A stretch of DNA of 64,000 nucleotides from DASVVT01 sp036386415 (GCA_036386415.1 DASVVT010000008.1:9105-73104), one strand, 5' to 3'; positions 25,130-33,560 are shown, numbered from the stretch's first letter. Made by a program: numbers and translations. Notes: generated by a model from the letters alone, not told the origin.

Positions 25130-25741
25130 ATGATGAGAGATAGCGTCGAAACACTGGCTAACTGGATCACCGACGAAACGAGGCTCAGGTCCTCATATCG
25201 GCGGCTGGCGTCATCCCGGCTCCCCGTGAACCTCTATAGCGCGCAAGCGCAGATGCAACGTAGAGCGGCCACGTTGCTACATGGGGCGGATGAGACTTCG
25301 GGCTCGTGGGAGGAGCTCGATGGACGCCAGCTCGCCGATGACCTGCGCGGCGACCGCACGTCGCTCCTACTGGGCGGAGCGACGGGCGGCGTCGCGCCCA
25401 TCTCTCAAGACGGCAGAGGACTGCTCGCAGCAGCGGGCATGGGGACGCTTTTCATCACCAACATTGAAAAGTTAGCGCCCGCGGCGCGCCACGTCCTCTG
25501 CCGGATTGTCGAGACAGGGCGCTATACACCGGTGGGCGACCCCTACCCACGCCCCGTCAACTGTCGCATCATCATCGCGACCATGAAGCCACTGACGGCG
25601 CTGGCGCGCAGCTTTGTAGTCGAATGGGAGGTGGCGGACGCGCTCGGCCACGTCGCCCTGCGAGCCGAGAGCGTGATCAACGCGCTCAAAGCGGAGGCAC
25701 TACGACATGCTCACCCAAGCCGCCTGGCTGCGGCGAGCTAA
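25130..25741 (+). CDS. Degenerate sigma-54-activator-like (AAA+) protein
   Basis: About 203 residues. The middle resembles the sigma-54 interaction domain: GRGLLAAAGMGTLFITNIEK corresponds to the Walker B region. LCRIVETGRYTPVGDPYPRP and VNCRIIIATMKPL correspond to the segment after it. However LDEI is replaced by ITNI, there is no Walker A, and no GAFTGA loop or Fis domain is present. It therefore should not hydrolyse ATP or activate transcription. It could be a decaying pseudogene or a regulatory decoy that binds the upstream activator. The frame opens at a TTG (25073); the ATG at 25130 is preferred but its ribosome-binding site is weak. Confidence 0.6.
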   Translation: MMRDSVETLANWITDETRLRSSYRRLASSRLPVNLYSAQAQMQRRAATLLHGADETSGSWEELDGRQLADDLRGDRTSLLLGGATGGVAPISQDGRGLLAAAGMGTLFITNIEKLAPAARHVLCRIVETGRYTPVGDPYPRPVNCRIIIATMKPLTALARSFVVEWEVADALGHVALRAESVINALKAEALRHAHPSRLAAAS

Positions 25742-25760
25742 AGTTCGCACGACGCGAAAA

Positions 25761-25820
25761 GATCGGTGACGCACGGCCTATAGTTGCGAGGGGGCACTAA
25801 GGCCGTGCGTCACCGATCTG
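25761..25820. terminator. Perfect 20-bp hairpin with 20-base loop
   Basis: agatcggtgacgcacggcct (25761-25780) is the exact reverse complement of 25801-25820, around a 20-base loop. It begins 20 bases after the stop of the degenerate activator gene. No T run follows, so it may be a terminator of unusual type, an RNA element or a repeat. The words TGCGTCAC and CGATCTGCC at its 3' side also occur, in the other order, at 25060-25081. Confidence 0.7.
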
Positions 25821-25834
25821 CCGTGTAATACTCT

Positions 25835-25932
25835 AAACGCAAAGAACGCAAGGGTGAAGACGCCAGGGCGCGCAAAGAGATGATGCTTCTTCGCGCCCTT
25901 AGCGTCTTCACCTTTGCGTCCTTTGCGTTTAA
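25835..25932. repeat. Inverted-repeat element, AAACGCAAAG family
   Basis: Arms 25835-25874 (taaacgcaaagaacgcaagg...) and 25893-25932 (...cctttgcgtttta type) pair with a few mismatches. It lies between convergent genes. Confidence 0.7.
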
Positions 25933-25968
25933 ATCTCTTCTTTCCTAGACGCTCAATTGAGATGTGCT

Positions 25969-26802
25969 CTATTCGACAAAATCCACTTCGACGCGATAGG
26001 GAATAATCCCGCGCTCAAAGCCTTCCTTGAGCAGCAATCTGACGGCCTCGCGTCCCCTATCCGTGTAGTCGAGCGTCAGGTCGTTGACCCACATTCGGAC
26101 GAAGCGATCCGCCAGCTCCGGTTTCATATCACGCGCAAACTGCATCGCGTACCGGAGCGCATCTTCGCGGTGCTCCAAAGAGTAACGTATGCTCTCGTGC
26201 AGGTAGCCGGAGACCTTGCGCATCATTTGCTGTCCGAGGTCGCGCCGGATCGCGTTGCCGCCCATAGGCAGGGGCAGACCTGTTCGCTCGTGCCACCATT
26301 CGCCCAGGTCTATGATTTTGTGTAGACCCAGAGACTCGTAGAAAAGCTGCCCCTCGTGTATGAGGAGTCCGGCGTCGCAACGCCCGTCCTCGACGGCCTT
26401 GATGATCTGATCGAAGGGAATCACTTCGTACTCAAACGTCGGATTAAAGATGCGGAGCGCCAGGAAAGCGCTCGTGAGCAAGCCCGGAATGGCGACCTTC
26501 AGGCGCGACAAATCTTCGGCGGCGTGTGGCTCACGCGAGACGACGATGGGGCCATAATTGTCGCCGATGGATGCGCCGTGCGGCAGTAGCGCATACTTGT
26601 CCGCGACGTAGGCGAAGGCATGAAAGCTGATCGCCGTCACCTCGTAGCGCCCGTGCATGGCCTTTTCGTTGAGGCTCTGTATATCTTCGAGCACATGCCT
26701 GAAACGCACGTCGCCCGTGTCGAGCTTGTTGGTCGCGAGCGCGTAGAACATGAACGCATCGTCGGAATCCGGCGAATGTGCGACGGTGATAGTAAAAGAC
26801 AT
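25969..26802 (-). CDS. mqnD: 1,4-dihydroxy-6-naphthoate synthase
   Basis: 277 residues. MqnD converts cyclic dehypoxanthine futalosine to 1,4-dihydroxy-6-naphthoate in the futalosine route to menaquinone. The periplasmic-binding-protein-like fold shows the family start TVAHSPDSDDAFMFYAL, TAISFHAFAYVADKYALLPHG and the LLIHEGQLFYESLGL block with its catalytic-site His. It is followed downstream by a family repeat and preceded by mqnE on the same strand. The start has no clear ribosome-binding site because a repeat arm lies immediately upstream. Confidence 0.92.
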   Translation of the reverse strand: MSFTITVAHSPDSDDAFMFYALATNKLDTGDVRFRHVLEDIQSLNEKAMHGRYEVTAISFHAFAYVADKYALLPHGASIGDNYGPIVVSREPHAAEDLSRLKVAIPGLLTSAFLALRIFNPTFEYEVIPFDQIIKAVEDGRCDAGLLIHEGQLFYESLGLHKIIDLGEWWHERTGLPLPMGGNAIRRDLGQQMMRKVSGYLHESIRYSLEHREDALRYAMQFARDMKPELADRFVRMWVNDLTLDYTDRGREAVRLLLKEGFERGIIPYRVEVDFVE

Positions 26803-26805
26803 TGT

Positions 26806-26916
26806 CAGTAGTCCGTTGTCCGTTGCCCGTTGTTTATGGAGCGTAAATTGAGAGATAAAGTGTCAGCTCGAAGGATAGTCAGCCTGCAACGGACTGCTGA
26901 CCACGGACAACGGACT
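26806..26916. repeat. Inverted-repeat element, GTCCGTTG family
   Basis: agtccgttgtccg (26809-26821) pairs perfectly with cggacaacggact (26904-26916). It fills the mqnE-mqnD gap, and its far arm encodes the last ~15 residues of MqnE (SVVSSPLQADYPSS). Confidence 0.65.
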
Positions 26917-28005
26917 GATTTTGTTATAGACCGTGTCGCGCTCGACCGGATCGAAGCCAGCGTCTTCGATGAGCGCGATGATCTCCTGTTTGGACATCTT
27001 AACTTCATTGTTCGACTCGACCGAGTAGCTTTCCGATAGCTCGCCGCCGTCTGTGATCGTGCCGTCCAGGTCGTTCGCGCCGTAGTGGAGCGCGACCTGC
27101 GCGAGACGTTTTCCGAGCATCACCCAGTAGGCTTTGATGTGCGGGAAGTTGTCTAGCATCAGGCGCGAGACGGCCATCGTCTTCAGCGAATCTATCCCTG
27201 AAGGCCCCGGCAGGTGCGCCAGTTTCGTATTCTCAGGATAGAAGGCGAGCGGGATGAAGCACTGGAAGCCGCCGGACTTGTCCTGCTGCTCGCGCAGGCG
27301 TATGAAGTGATCGACGCGATCTTCAAGCGATTCGATGTGGCCGTAGAGCATAGTCGCGTTTGTCTTCAAGCCTGCGGCATGAACCATCCCGGAGAGAGAG
27401 AGCCAGCGCTCTGCGTCGCACTTGTGCGCGCAGAGAAGGGAGCGCGTCGGCTCGCGGAAAATCTCCGCGCCCCCGCCCGGACATGAATCCATCCCGGCCT
27501 GCTTCAACTGCTCTATCACATCTTCATCCTTCATCTTGTAGAAGCGCGCGAAGTGATCCAGCTCGACCATCGTGAACGCCTTCAGATGAAGCTGCGGGTA
27601 GGCGCGCTTGAGCGAGGAGAGAAGGTCTGTGTAGTAGCTGAAAGGCAGCTTGGTATTGAGGCCGCCGACGATGTGAAGCTCGGTCGCGCCCTCGCTGACC
27701 GCTTCGCCAGCGATGCGCAGGCTCTCCTCTATGTTGTGCGTGTAGGCGTCTGCCGCGCGCGGCGTGCGATAGAAGCCGCAGAACTTGCAATCGACGTAGC
27801 AGATGTTGGTCGGATTGAAATGGCGGTTGACGTTGAAGTAGGTCGTGCACCCGTGCAGGCGTCGCCTGACCGTATCGGCCAGCTTCGCCAGCGCCGCCAG
27901 ATCAACGGTCGCGTAAAGCTTCAGCCCATCGTCAAACGTCAAACGCTCGCCGCGCTCCACTTTCGGGGCAAGCTCGTTGAGATTTGGGTCGTGTGAAAAA
28001 TTCAT
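26863..28005 (-). CDS. mqnE: Aminodeoxyfutalosine synthase (radical SAM)
   Basis: A 380-residue radical SAM enzyme of the futalosine pathway. The cluster motif CYVDCKFC (CxxxCxxC) is near residue 70. ELHIVGGLNTKLPFSYYTDL and LHLKAFTMVELDHFARF distinguish MqnE from MqnC. GMDSCPGGGAEIF is also typical. It joins chorismate-derived enolpyruvyl-benzoate to the S-adenosyl group. The C-terminal ~15 residues are encoded by a repeat arm and are probably not functional. mqnA, mqnB and mqnC are not in the window. Confidence 0.9.
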   Translation of the reverse strand: MNFSHDPNLNELAPKVERGERLTFDDGLKLYATVDLAALAKLADTVRRRLHGCTTYFNVNRHFNPTNICYVDCKFCGFYRTPRAADAYTHNIEESLRIAGEAVSEGATELHIVGGLNTKLPFSYYTDLLSSLKRAYPQLHLKAFTMVELDHFARFYKMKDEDVIEQLKQAGMDSCPGGGAEIFREPTRSLLCAHKCDAERWLSLSGMVHAAGLKTNATMLYGHIESLEDRVDHFIRLREQQDKSGGFQCFIPLAFYPENTKLAHLPGPSGIDSLKTMAVSRLMLDNFPHIKAYWVMLGKRLAQVALHYGANDLDGTITDGGELSESYSVESNNEVKMSKQEIIALIEDAGFDPVERDTVYNKISPLSVVSSPLQADYPSS

Positions 28006-28170
28006 TGGTGTATGAAACTCATCTCATCCATAAGGAATCGGGAAGTTAAGAGTTCAAGCTTCAGCTTGTTTTTAGCTTAAATCCAGCAAACTAAAGTTTG
28101 CACTCTGAACCATCCTTATTGATGAAATTGCTTCTCGTTTCGTTTTCCAGGAGCGTGTCCAGGAAGAGGA

Positions 28171-28272
28171 GATTTAAACGCAAAGTGCGCAAAGGTTTTT
28201 CGCAAAGGTCGCAGAGGACAACCTCTTTGTGCCCTTTGCGCGCTTTTCCTTTGCGTCCTTTGCGTTCAAATC
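28171..28272. repeat. Inverted-repeat element, AAACGCAAAG family
   Basis: Outer ends gatttaaacgcaaag and ctttgcgttcaaatc match, with imperfect pairing inside. It occupies most of the 313-base gap between the UbiA gene and mqnE. Nothing else is seen in that gap. Confidence 0.65.
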
Positions 28273-28318
28273 TTGCTTCATCATTCTCGAACCCTCTTTT
28301 TACACACGCGCTCTAACG

Positions 28319-29200
28319 CTAAACTCGAAACCCGGAACTTAAAAGTGCCGCGCCTCCGAAAGTCACAAAGAGTATGACGCTGACAAAAGCATTGGTCGTA
28401 AAGAACGCCGCGTTCAAGCGTCCTAGATCATCGGCGCGAACGAGCGTGTGCTGGTAGACGAGCAGCGCGCCGGTTAAGACGACGCCGACGAGCGCTAACA
28501 TACCGAGTCCCGTCATGAAGTATAACGCGACGAGCGTCGCAAACGCCTCCGCGTGGAAGAGTCTTGAAATCCAGAACGCCCGTTTGATGCCAAATCTTTC
28601 TGGGATCGAGCGCAAGCCCGCCCGCAGATCAAAATCGTAATCCTGGCACGCATAGAGCACGTCAAACCCCGCCGTCCACAGCAGCACGACGAGCGAGAGC
28701 AGGAGCGGCACTGGACTATCGAGTGCGCCGCGCACGGCAATCCACGCGCCCGTCGGCGCAATCGACAGACACCAGCCGAGCACGAGATGTGAAAGAGCCG
28801 TCCACCGCTTCGTGTAGGAATAGAGCAGGATGCTGGCGAGCGCGACCGGAGCGAGCATCAGCGCCAGACGGTTGAGCATCGCGGCGGCCAGGAAGAAGAG
28901 CGCCGCCGAAACAATCGTAAACGCCCAGACGAAGCCGACCGAAAGAGCACCCGCCGGAAGCGCACGCCCGCGCGTGCGCGGATTGGCCGCATCATACTCG
29001 CGGTCTGCGATACGGTTGAAAGCCATCGCGCAGGAGCGCGCGCCGATCATCGCCAGCGTGATCCAGACGAGCTGCTGAAGCGACGGCAAACCCTTCGCCG
29101 CCAGCACCGCCCCCAGAAAAGCGAAGGGCAGCGCAAACAGCGTGTGCTCGATCTTAATCATTTCGAGCGTCGTGCGTATGTTTCGAGCGACGGTTACCAT
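28319..29200 (-). CDS. UbiA-family prenyltransferase (probable menaquinone prenyltransferase)
   Basis: A 293-residue integral membrane protein with about eight hydrophobic segments. The prenyl-diphosphate/Mg motif is in AFNRIADREYDAANPRT (NxxxD variant) and the second Asp-rich motif is in YACQDYDFDLRAGLRS. UbiA members attach a polyprenyl chain to an aromatic acid. Next to mqnD, mqnE and ubiX, the most likely substrate is 1,4-dihydroxy-6-naphthoate (MqnP role). That assignment rests on context. Confidence 0.87.
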   Translation of the reverse strand: MVTVARNIRTTLEMIKIEHTLFALPFAFLGAVLAAKGLPSLQQLVWITLAMIGARSCAMAFNRIADREYDAANPRTRGRALPAGALSVGFVWAFTIVSAALFFLAAAMLNRLALMLAPVALASILLYSYTKRWTALSHLVLGWCLSIAPTGAWIAVRGALDSPVPLLLSLVVLLWTAGFDVLYACQDYDFDLRAGLRSIPERFGIKRAFWISRLFHAEAFATLVALYFMTGLGMLALVGVVLTGALLVYQHTLVRADDLGRLNAAFFTTNAFVSVILFVTFGGAALLSSGFRV

Positions 29201-29233
29201 GATACGTCCGTGCAGGATGTCGGCCCTCCCACC

Positions 29234-29959
29234 TCACACATAAAGTTGCGATGCACTGTGCCACTCGTGCGCAATGTTCCTCATAATCAGCGCATGATCG
29301 AACTCCACGCTCCCTTTCGGAAATCTGGATTCATCCGCAAAGTAGCTTGAGTAGACTTCCGTCACGTCCAACGGCTCAACGCGCCAACCTTCGGTTCTGA
29401 GCGTCACACCGTCAAGCAGACTCGGATCACCCGTCACAGAGTAGCCCAATGATCCCGCTTCAAAAAATGACGACGCCGCCTGTAGCGAAGGGAAGATAGA
29501 GGATGGCGGCAACTTGTCTGCGACCCTTCCCTTCAGCTCAACTGCGACCTCCTCGTCCTGTGACTTCATCTTGAAACTGATCTCGTTCTCGGTCTCGCTG
29601 ACACTGAAAGATGCCCTGTGATGCTCGCCTGGAAAGACACGGCCTCCCATCAAACGCGCTACCTGCGAGTCTGTGTCGCGGCGCGGGATGAAGACCCCCT
29701 CGCGCCCCTCGCCTCGCTCATCATCCCACAGTACGGCCACGCGATGAGCAGCGTTCTCGCTATTGAGCCCGACGATCTCAGGCATCATCTTCGGTCGAAT
29801 GTGCTCAAGACGAATCAGGCAGATGCCCGCGACGGCCTGCCCCGCCTGTAGCTTTGGCCGGAAGCAAGCCGGCATCTGACGCAGCGCCACCTGCCGGTCA
29901 ACACGAAAGTTGACGAGGATGCGTCTTCGTATCAGTCCCTGTATGACCGGTAATCTCAC
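29234..29959 (-). CDS. DUF2071 family protein
   Basis: About 241 residues from a GTG with AAGGGAGA upstream. The conserved course is LPVIQGLIRRRILVNFRVD, then GICLIRLEHIRPKMMPEIVG. Later blocks are ENAAHRVAVLW, GVFIPRRDTDS, GGRVFPGEHH, SFFEAGSLGYS and KGSVEFDHALIMR. DUF2071 is related to acetoacetate decarboxylase-like folds and has no established function. The frame is open to 30205, but the upstream part reads through low-complexity repeats, and the family normally begins at about this point. It interrupts the menaquinone genes. Confidence 0.8.
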   Translation of the reverse strand: MRLPVIQGLIRRRILVNFRVDRQVALRQMPACFRPKLQAGQAVAGICLIRLEHIRPKMMPEIVGLNSENAAHRVAVLWDDERGEGREGVFIPRRDTDSQVARLMGGRVFPGEHHRASFSVSETENEISFKMKSQDEEVAVELKGRVADKLPPSSIFPSLQAASSFFEAGSLGYSVTGDPSLLDGVTLRTEGWRVEPLDVTEVYSSYFADESRFPKGSVEFDHALIMRNIAHEWHSASQLYV

Positions 29960-30254
29960 TGCCCCAATATCTCCCTTTCCGCCCACGGATTCAGCCACAG
30001 CATCTCTTTCAACATCTTCTTCCCAATCATCTTTATGCAAGGAAGAGGCCATGCTTGATACCCGACAAAAGCCACATTTCCCTCGGCAAACCTTGGCAAA
30101 TCGCCAAAAGAGAGCAGGCCGCAGGCAGAATGCGGAAAGCAGAAGGCAAGGCGAGCAAAATGCAGAAGGCGTTGAGCGGAAGGCAACGAATATTTGAAAG
30201 CTCAAACCGTAAATTTGAAAGCTCGAATCTGGAAACTGTCATTGCTTTATCTGC

Positions 30255-30878
30255 CTACTGCTTTGCGGCCTGCTGTTCCTCCCCTGTCCAGCGCGTCGCT
30301 TGCGAATGGGGGACGCCGAATTGATCCAAGATACGGAAGACCAGATGATCCACCATCTCCAAGATCGTTTGCGGGCGATGATAAAAGGCGGGACTGGCCG
30401 GGAGTATGCGCGCTCCGGCGCGAGCCAGCCGCAGCATGTTCTCCAGGTGAATCGCATTGTAAGGCGACTCGCGCGGGACCAGCACAAGCTTGCGTCCCTC
30501 TTTCAAGGTCACGTCTGCCGCGCGATGAATCAGGTTCGTGCATGCGCCCGAAGCGATTGCGCCCAGCGTGCCCATCGAGCAGGGGACGACGATCATGCCC
30601 TCCTGCCTGTGCGATCCCGAAGCCGGAACGGCTGCGAAATTGTCCAGACGGTGCACGCGCACGAGCTTCGCATCGGGCGCAAGGCCGATCCACGCGTTGA
30701 TCTTGTGAAGGTCGGAATCTACGAGGTCCGCGCCCAACTCGACACGCGCCACCGTTTGCGCAGACTCCGACATAATCAGGTTGATACGCTCAAGCGTGCC
30801 GCTCGCCGCCAGGTGAACGAGCGTACGATGCGCGTAAATTGAGCCGGAGGCCCCTGTGATGGCGACGGTTAATTCCAT
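30255..30878 (-). CDS. ubiX: Flavin prenyltransferase
   Basis: 207 residues. The FMN-binding N-terminus AITGASGSIYAHRTL and the later VVPCSMGTLGAIASGACTNL (with Ser-Met-Gly) identify a UbiX-type enzyme. It makes prenylated FMN from FMN and dimethylallyl phosphate for a UbiD-type decarboxylase. LVPRESPYNAIHLENML is also conserved. In futalosine organisms such enzymes serve the decarboxylation of the naphthoate ring, which fits its neighbours. No ubiD homologue lies in the window. Confidence 0.92.
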   Translation of the reverse strand: MELTVAITGASGSIYAHRTLVHLAASGTLERINLIMSESAQTVARVELGADLVDSDLHKINAWIGLAPDAKLVRVHRLDNFAAVPASGSHRQEGMIVVPCSMGTLGAIASGACTNLIHRAADVTLKEGRKLVLVPRESPYNAIHLENMLRLARAGARILPASPAFYHRPQTILEMVDHLVFRILDQFGVPHSQATRWTGEEQQAAKQ

Positions 30879-30891
30879 GACGGTAATGAGT

Positions 30892-31029
30892 GGACAGCAG
30901 TCAGTAAACAGGAGTCAGTAGAACAGAGAAGCGGTTGATGCATTTTCGTATTAAGCTTATCAATCATAGGAAAGCGTGACGTTACATTTTTTCCTTTCTA
31001 CTGACTCCTGACTACTATCTACTGTCTAC
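30892..31029. repeat. Inverted-repeat element, CAGTAG family
   Basis: The left arm (30892-30925, cagtcagtaaacaggagtca) and right arm (30995-31029, tactgactcctgactacta) pair imperfectly. It lies between divergent ubiX and larB. Confidence 0.6.
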
Positions 31030-31154
31030 AGAATCTTACGAGCCGCGCAGGTTAAGCGCAAGCGAGCGCATTTCGAGTGCGGTCGCCTTCGATGCTAGAA
31101 TGGCGCGCGCCTCTGGATACAGCAGTGGCAGGATCAGAATGGCAGGTCTATCAA

Positions 31155-31919
31155 ATGGATTTGAATGGGATAGAAAAGCTGTTGCGCGCGCACAGAAGCG
31201 GCGAAGTAGGGACAGAGGAGGCCGCGCGCCTGATTGGTGAGCTGCATTATGAGGATATAGGTTATGCGCGTGTCGATCATGCGCGCCTCGCGCGACAGGG
31301 TTTTCCTGAAGTCGTTTTCGGGGCGGGCAAGACGCGCGCGCAGGTCGTCGGCATCGTCGAGCGCCTCATACGCCATGCGCCTAATGTACTCGTGACGCGC
31401 ACGGATGAAGGAACGTTCGGAGAAGTGCGCAACGTCGCCACCGATGCCGAATGGCATGAGGTGGCGCGCATGATACGCATACGGCGCGACCACACTGAGC
31501 GTGGCGCAGGCGAGATCACCATTGTCACGGCGGGCACGAGCGACATCGCGGTCGCAGAGGAAGCGGCATTGACGGCTGAGGCGATGGGTAATCGCGTCCA
31601 GAGAATCTGGGACGCGGGGGTGGCCGGAATCCATCGCATCCTCGCCGAGCGGGAGTTGCTACAAAGATCGCGCGTCATCGTGGTGGCGGCGGGGATGGAA
31701 GGCGCGCTGCCGTCTGTCGTCGGCGGCCTGGTGAGCGTGCCCGTCGTGGCCGTGCCGACGAGCATCGGCTACGGCGCGTCGTTCGGCGGCGTCGCGGCAC
31801 TGCTTGGAATGCTCAACTCCTGCGCTTCCAATGTAACGGTCGTCAACATAGACAACGGTTTCGGCGCGGGCTTCGTCGCCAGCCTGATCAATCGCAGGTG
31901 GGAAGCACCGCCTGATTAA
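31155..31919 (+). CDS. larB: Nickel-pincer cofactor biosynthesis protein LarB
   Basis: About 254 residues related to PurE. Family blocks are GFPEVVFGAGKTRAQV, ITIVTAGTSDIAVAEEAALT and the VIVVAAGMEGALPSVVGGLV segment, followed by GYGASFGGVAALLGMLNSC. LarB carboxylates and hydrolyses nicotinic acid adenine dinucleotide in the first step of nickel-pincer-nucleotide synthesis. LarC and LarE are not in the window. A start at 31077 is possible but adds ~26 residues without conserved features. Confidence 0.92.
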   Translation: MDLNGIEKLLRAHRSGEVGTEEAARLIGELHYEDIGYARVDHARLARQGFPEVVFGAGKTRAQVVGIVERLIRHAPNVLVTRTDEGTFGEVRNVATDAEWHEVARMIRIRRDHTERGAGEITIVTAGTSDIAVAEEAALTAEAMGNRVQRIWDAGVAGIHRILAERELLQRSRVIVVAAGMEGALPSVVGGLVSVPVVAVPTSIGYGASFGGVAALLGMLNSCASNVTVVNIDNGFGAGFVASLINRRWEAPPD

Positions 31920-31932
31920 TACTAAAGTGAAA

Positions 31933-32029
31933 CCGCAGATGCACATAGATAAACACAGATATGAAAGTATAATGGAAACTGCGGTGCTATCCTTTTGCCT
32001 TATCAACATTTGTCTGTTTGCATCTGCGG
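31933..32029. repeat. Inverted-repeat element, CACAGATA family
   Basis: Ends ccgcagatgc (31933-31942) and gcatctgcgg (32020-32029) are perfect complements. The interior shares gataaacacagatatgaa with the copy at 10091-10192. Confidence 0.65.
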
Positions 32030-32108
32030 ATAATCTGTCCTATTAAATTTCATCTTGCGACAAATCATCCTCGCTAAAAGAGACTATCATCACGAGAAGG
32101 GTGTGCGT

Positions 32109-33560
32109 GTGCGCGCCCTTCTATTGGTTGCGCTCTGTGCGTTTGCGACTTTGCTGTCGAGTTGCGGAGCGCGGCGCACGCCGAATCTCTCGCGCATCTT
32201 CGCAGAAGCACGCACGCGCACGGGCAAGCGCCCCGTAATCATCATCCCTGGCATACTCGGCTCGCAGCTTGTCAACGAGGAGACGGGAGAGGTGGCGTGG
32301 CCTTCTGTCTTTCGCGCTTCGGACGATGGGCTCAGCCTGCCGCTCACCCCAGACCTTGAACGCAACCGCGACAAGCTCGTCGCACGCAAGATCATAGATA
32401 CACTCAAGCTCTCGCGCCTGGTGCCGGAAGTCTACGTCTATCACGAGCTGCTCGAAGCGATGCGCAATTACGGCGGCTACAGGGAGGGCGACTGGAACAA
32501 CCCATCTGTGGACGGAGACCGCGACGCCTTTTATGTTTTCCCTTACGACTGGCGACGGGATAACGTCGAGACCGCGCGTGAGCTTGTGCGCCGCATCGAC
32601 GCGCTCAAAAGAAGGCTGAATCGCCCTGACCTCAAGTTCAACATCGTCGCTCACTCGATGGGCGGCCTCATCGCGCGATACGCGGCGATGTACGGCGATG
32701 CGGACTTGCCCCCTGATACATCTCAACCCGTGCCGACCTGGGCGGGCGCTTCCAGTATCAGCAAGATATTCATGATGGGTACGCCCAATGAAGGCTCTGC
32801 CGACGCCTTCTCGACTCTCCTGGAAGGCTATTCTATAACCGAGGGCTTGCGCCGCCGCGTACGCCTGCTCAACAAGCTGTCGCGCGAGGATGCCCTGACA
32901 GCGCCCTCCATCTTCCAGCTCATGCCGCACAGCGCGTCCGTTCGTTTTCTGGATGGCGACCTGAAACCGCTCAAGATAGACCTTTACGATCCAACGGTGT
33001 GGAGGCAGTACGGGTGGTCGCCCGTCGCAGACCCGAATTACCGCAGGCGTTTCATAGAGGGGAAACCCGACGGCGATTATGCGCCGTTCGGTCGCGGCTC
33101 GCTCGAAGACCTGGATGCATACTTCGCCGCCGTGCTTCATCGTGCAAAGCGATTCCACGAAGCGCTGGACGCCCCGGTTGACACGGAAGCACCCGTCGCC
33201 CTCTTCGCCTTCGGCGGCGACTGCGAAGAGACGTTGGATGCGCCCGTGCTCCTACGCGATGAGAAGAGGAACGGCTGGGTGACGCTCACTGCGCCGCGTT
33301 CAATTCGCAATTCCAGTGGAGTGCGCATCACAGCCAAAGCAGCCACGCTCGCCATGTACCAGCCAGGCGATGGTCGCGTCACGCGCCGCTCGCTGCTCGC
33401 AGAAGACCTCGCCCTCAAGCATCGCGCGAGCCCCTTATTCAACACGGCGCTGCCGATCACCTACGCCATCTTCGCCTGCGACCTGCACGGAGATTTACAG
33501 AACAACAAGACGCTGCAAGACAACGCTTTGACGGCACTCGTTAGTGAAGCCATCAAGTAA
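32109..33560 (+). CDS. LCAT-family alpha/beta-hydrolase lipoprotein
   Basis: About 483 residues starting at a GTG eight bases after AGAAGGG. A signal with lipobox LLSSC predicts a lipoprotein. The body resembles lecithin:cholesterol acyltransferase-type hydrolases: RPVIIIPGILGSQLVNEETG, the WPSVF block, YVFPYDWRRDN, and the nucleophile elbow NIVAHSMGGLIARYAA. A later MGTPNEGSADAF segment is typical too. The family cleaves or transfers acyl groups on lipids; the substrate here is unknown. Confidence 0.85.
   Translation: MRALLLVALCAFATLLSSCGARRTPNLSRIFAEARTRTGKRPVIIIPGILGSQLVNEETGEVAWPSVFRASDDGLSLPLTPDLERNRDKLVARKIIDTLKLSRLVPEVYVYHELLEAMRNYGGYREGDWNNPSVDGDRDAFYVFPYDWRRDNVETARELVRRIDALKRRLNRPDLKFNIVAHSMGGLIARYAAMYGDADLPPDTSQPVPTWAGASSISKIFMMGTPNEGSADAFSTLLEGYSITEGLRRRVRLLNKLSREDALTAPSIFQLMPHSASVRFLDGDLKPLKIDLYDPTVWRQYGWSPVADPNYRRRFIEGKPDGDYAPFGRGSLEDLDAYFAAVLHRAKRFHEALDAPVDTEAPVALFAFGGDCEETLDAPVLLRDEKRNGWVTLTAPRSIRNSSGVRITAKAATLAMYQPGDGRVTRRSLLAEDLALKHRASPLFNTALPITYAIFACDLHGDLQNNKTLQDNALTALVSEAIK

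Noticed and set aside
28098..28316. Open frame of 72 codons between UbiA and mqnE
   Set aside because: It translates the AAACGCAAAG repeat element and has no protein character.
29960..30205. N-terminal extension of the DUF2071 protein, or a frameshifted N-terminal part in another frame
   Set aside because: The DUF2071 family normally starts at about the GTG at 29959; upstream DNA is low-complexity and the alternative frame has no family match.
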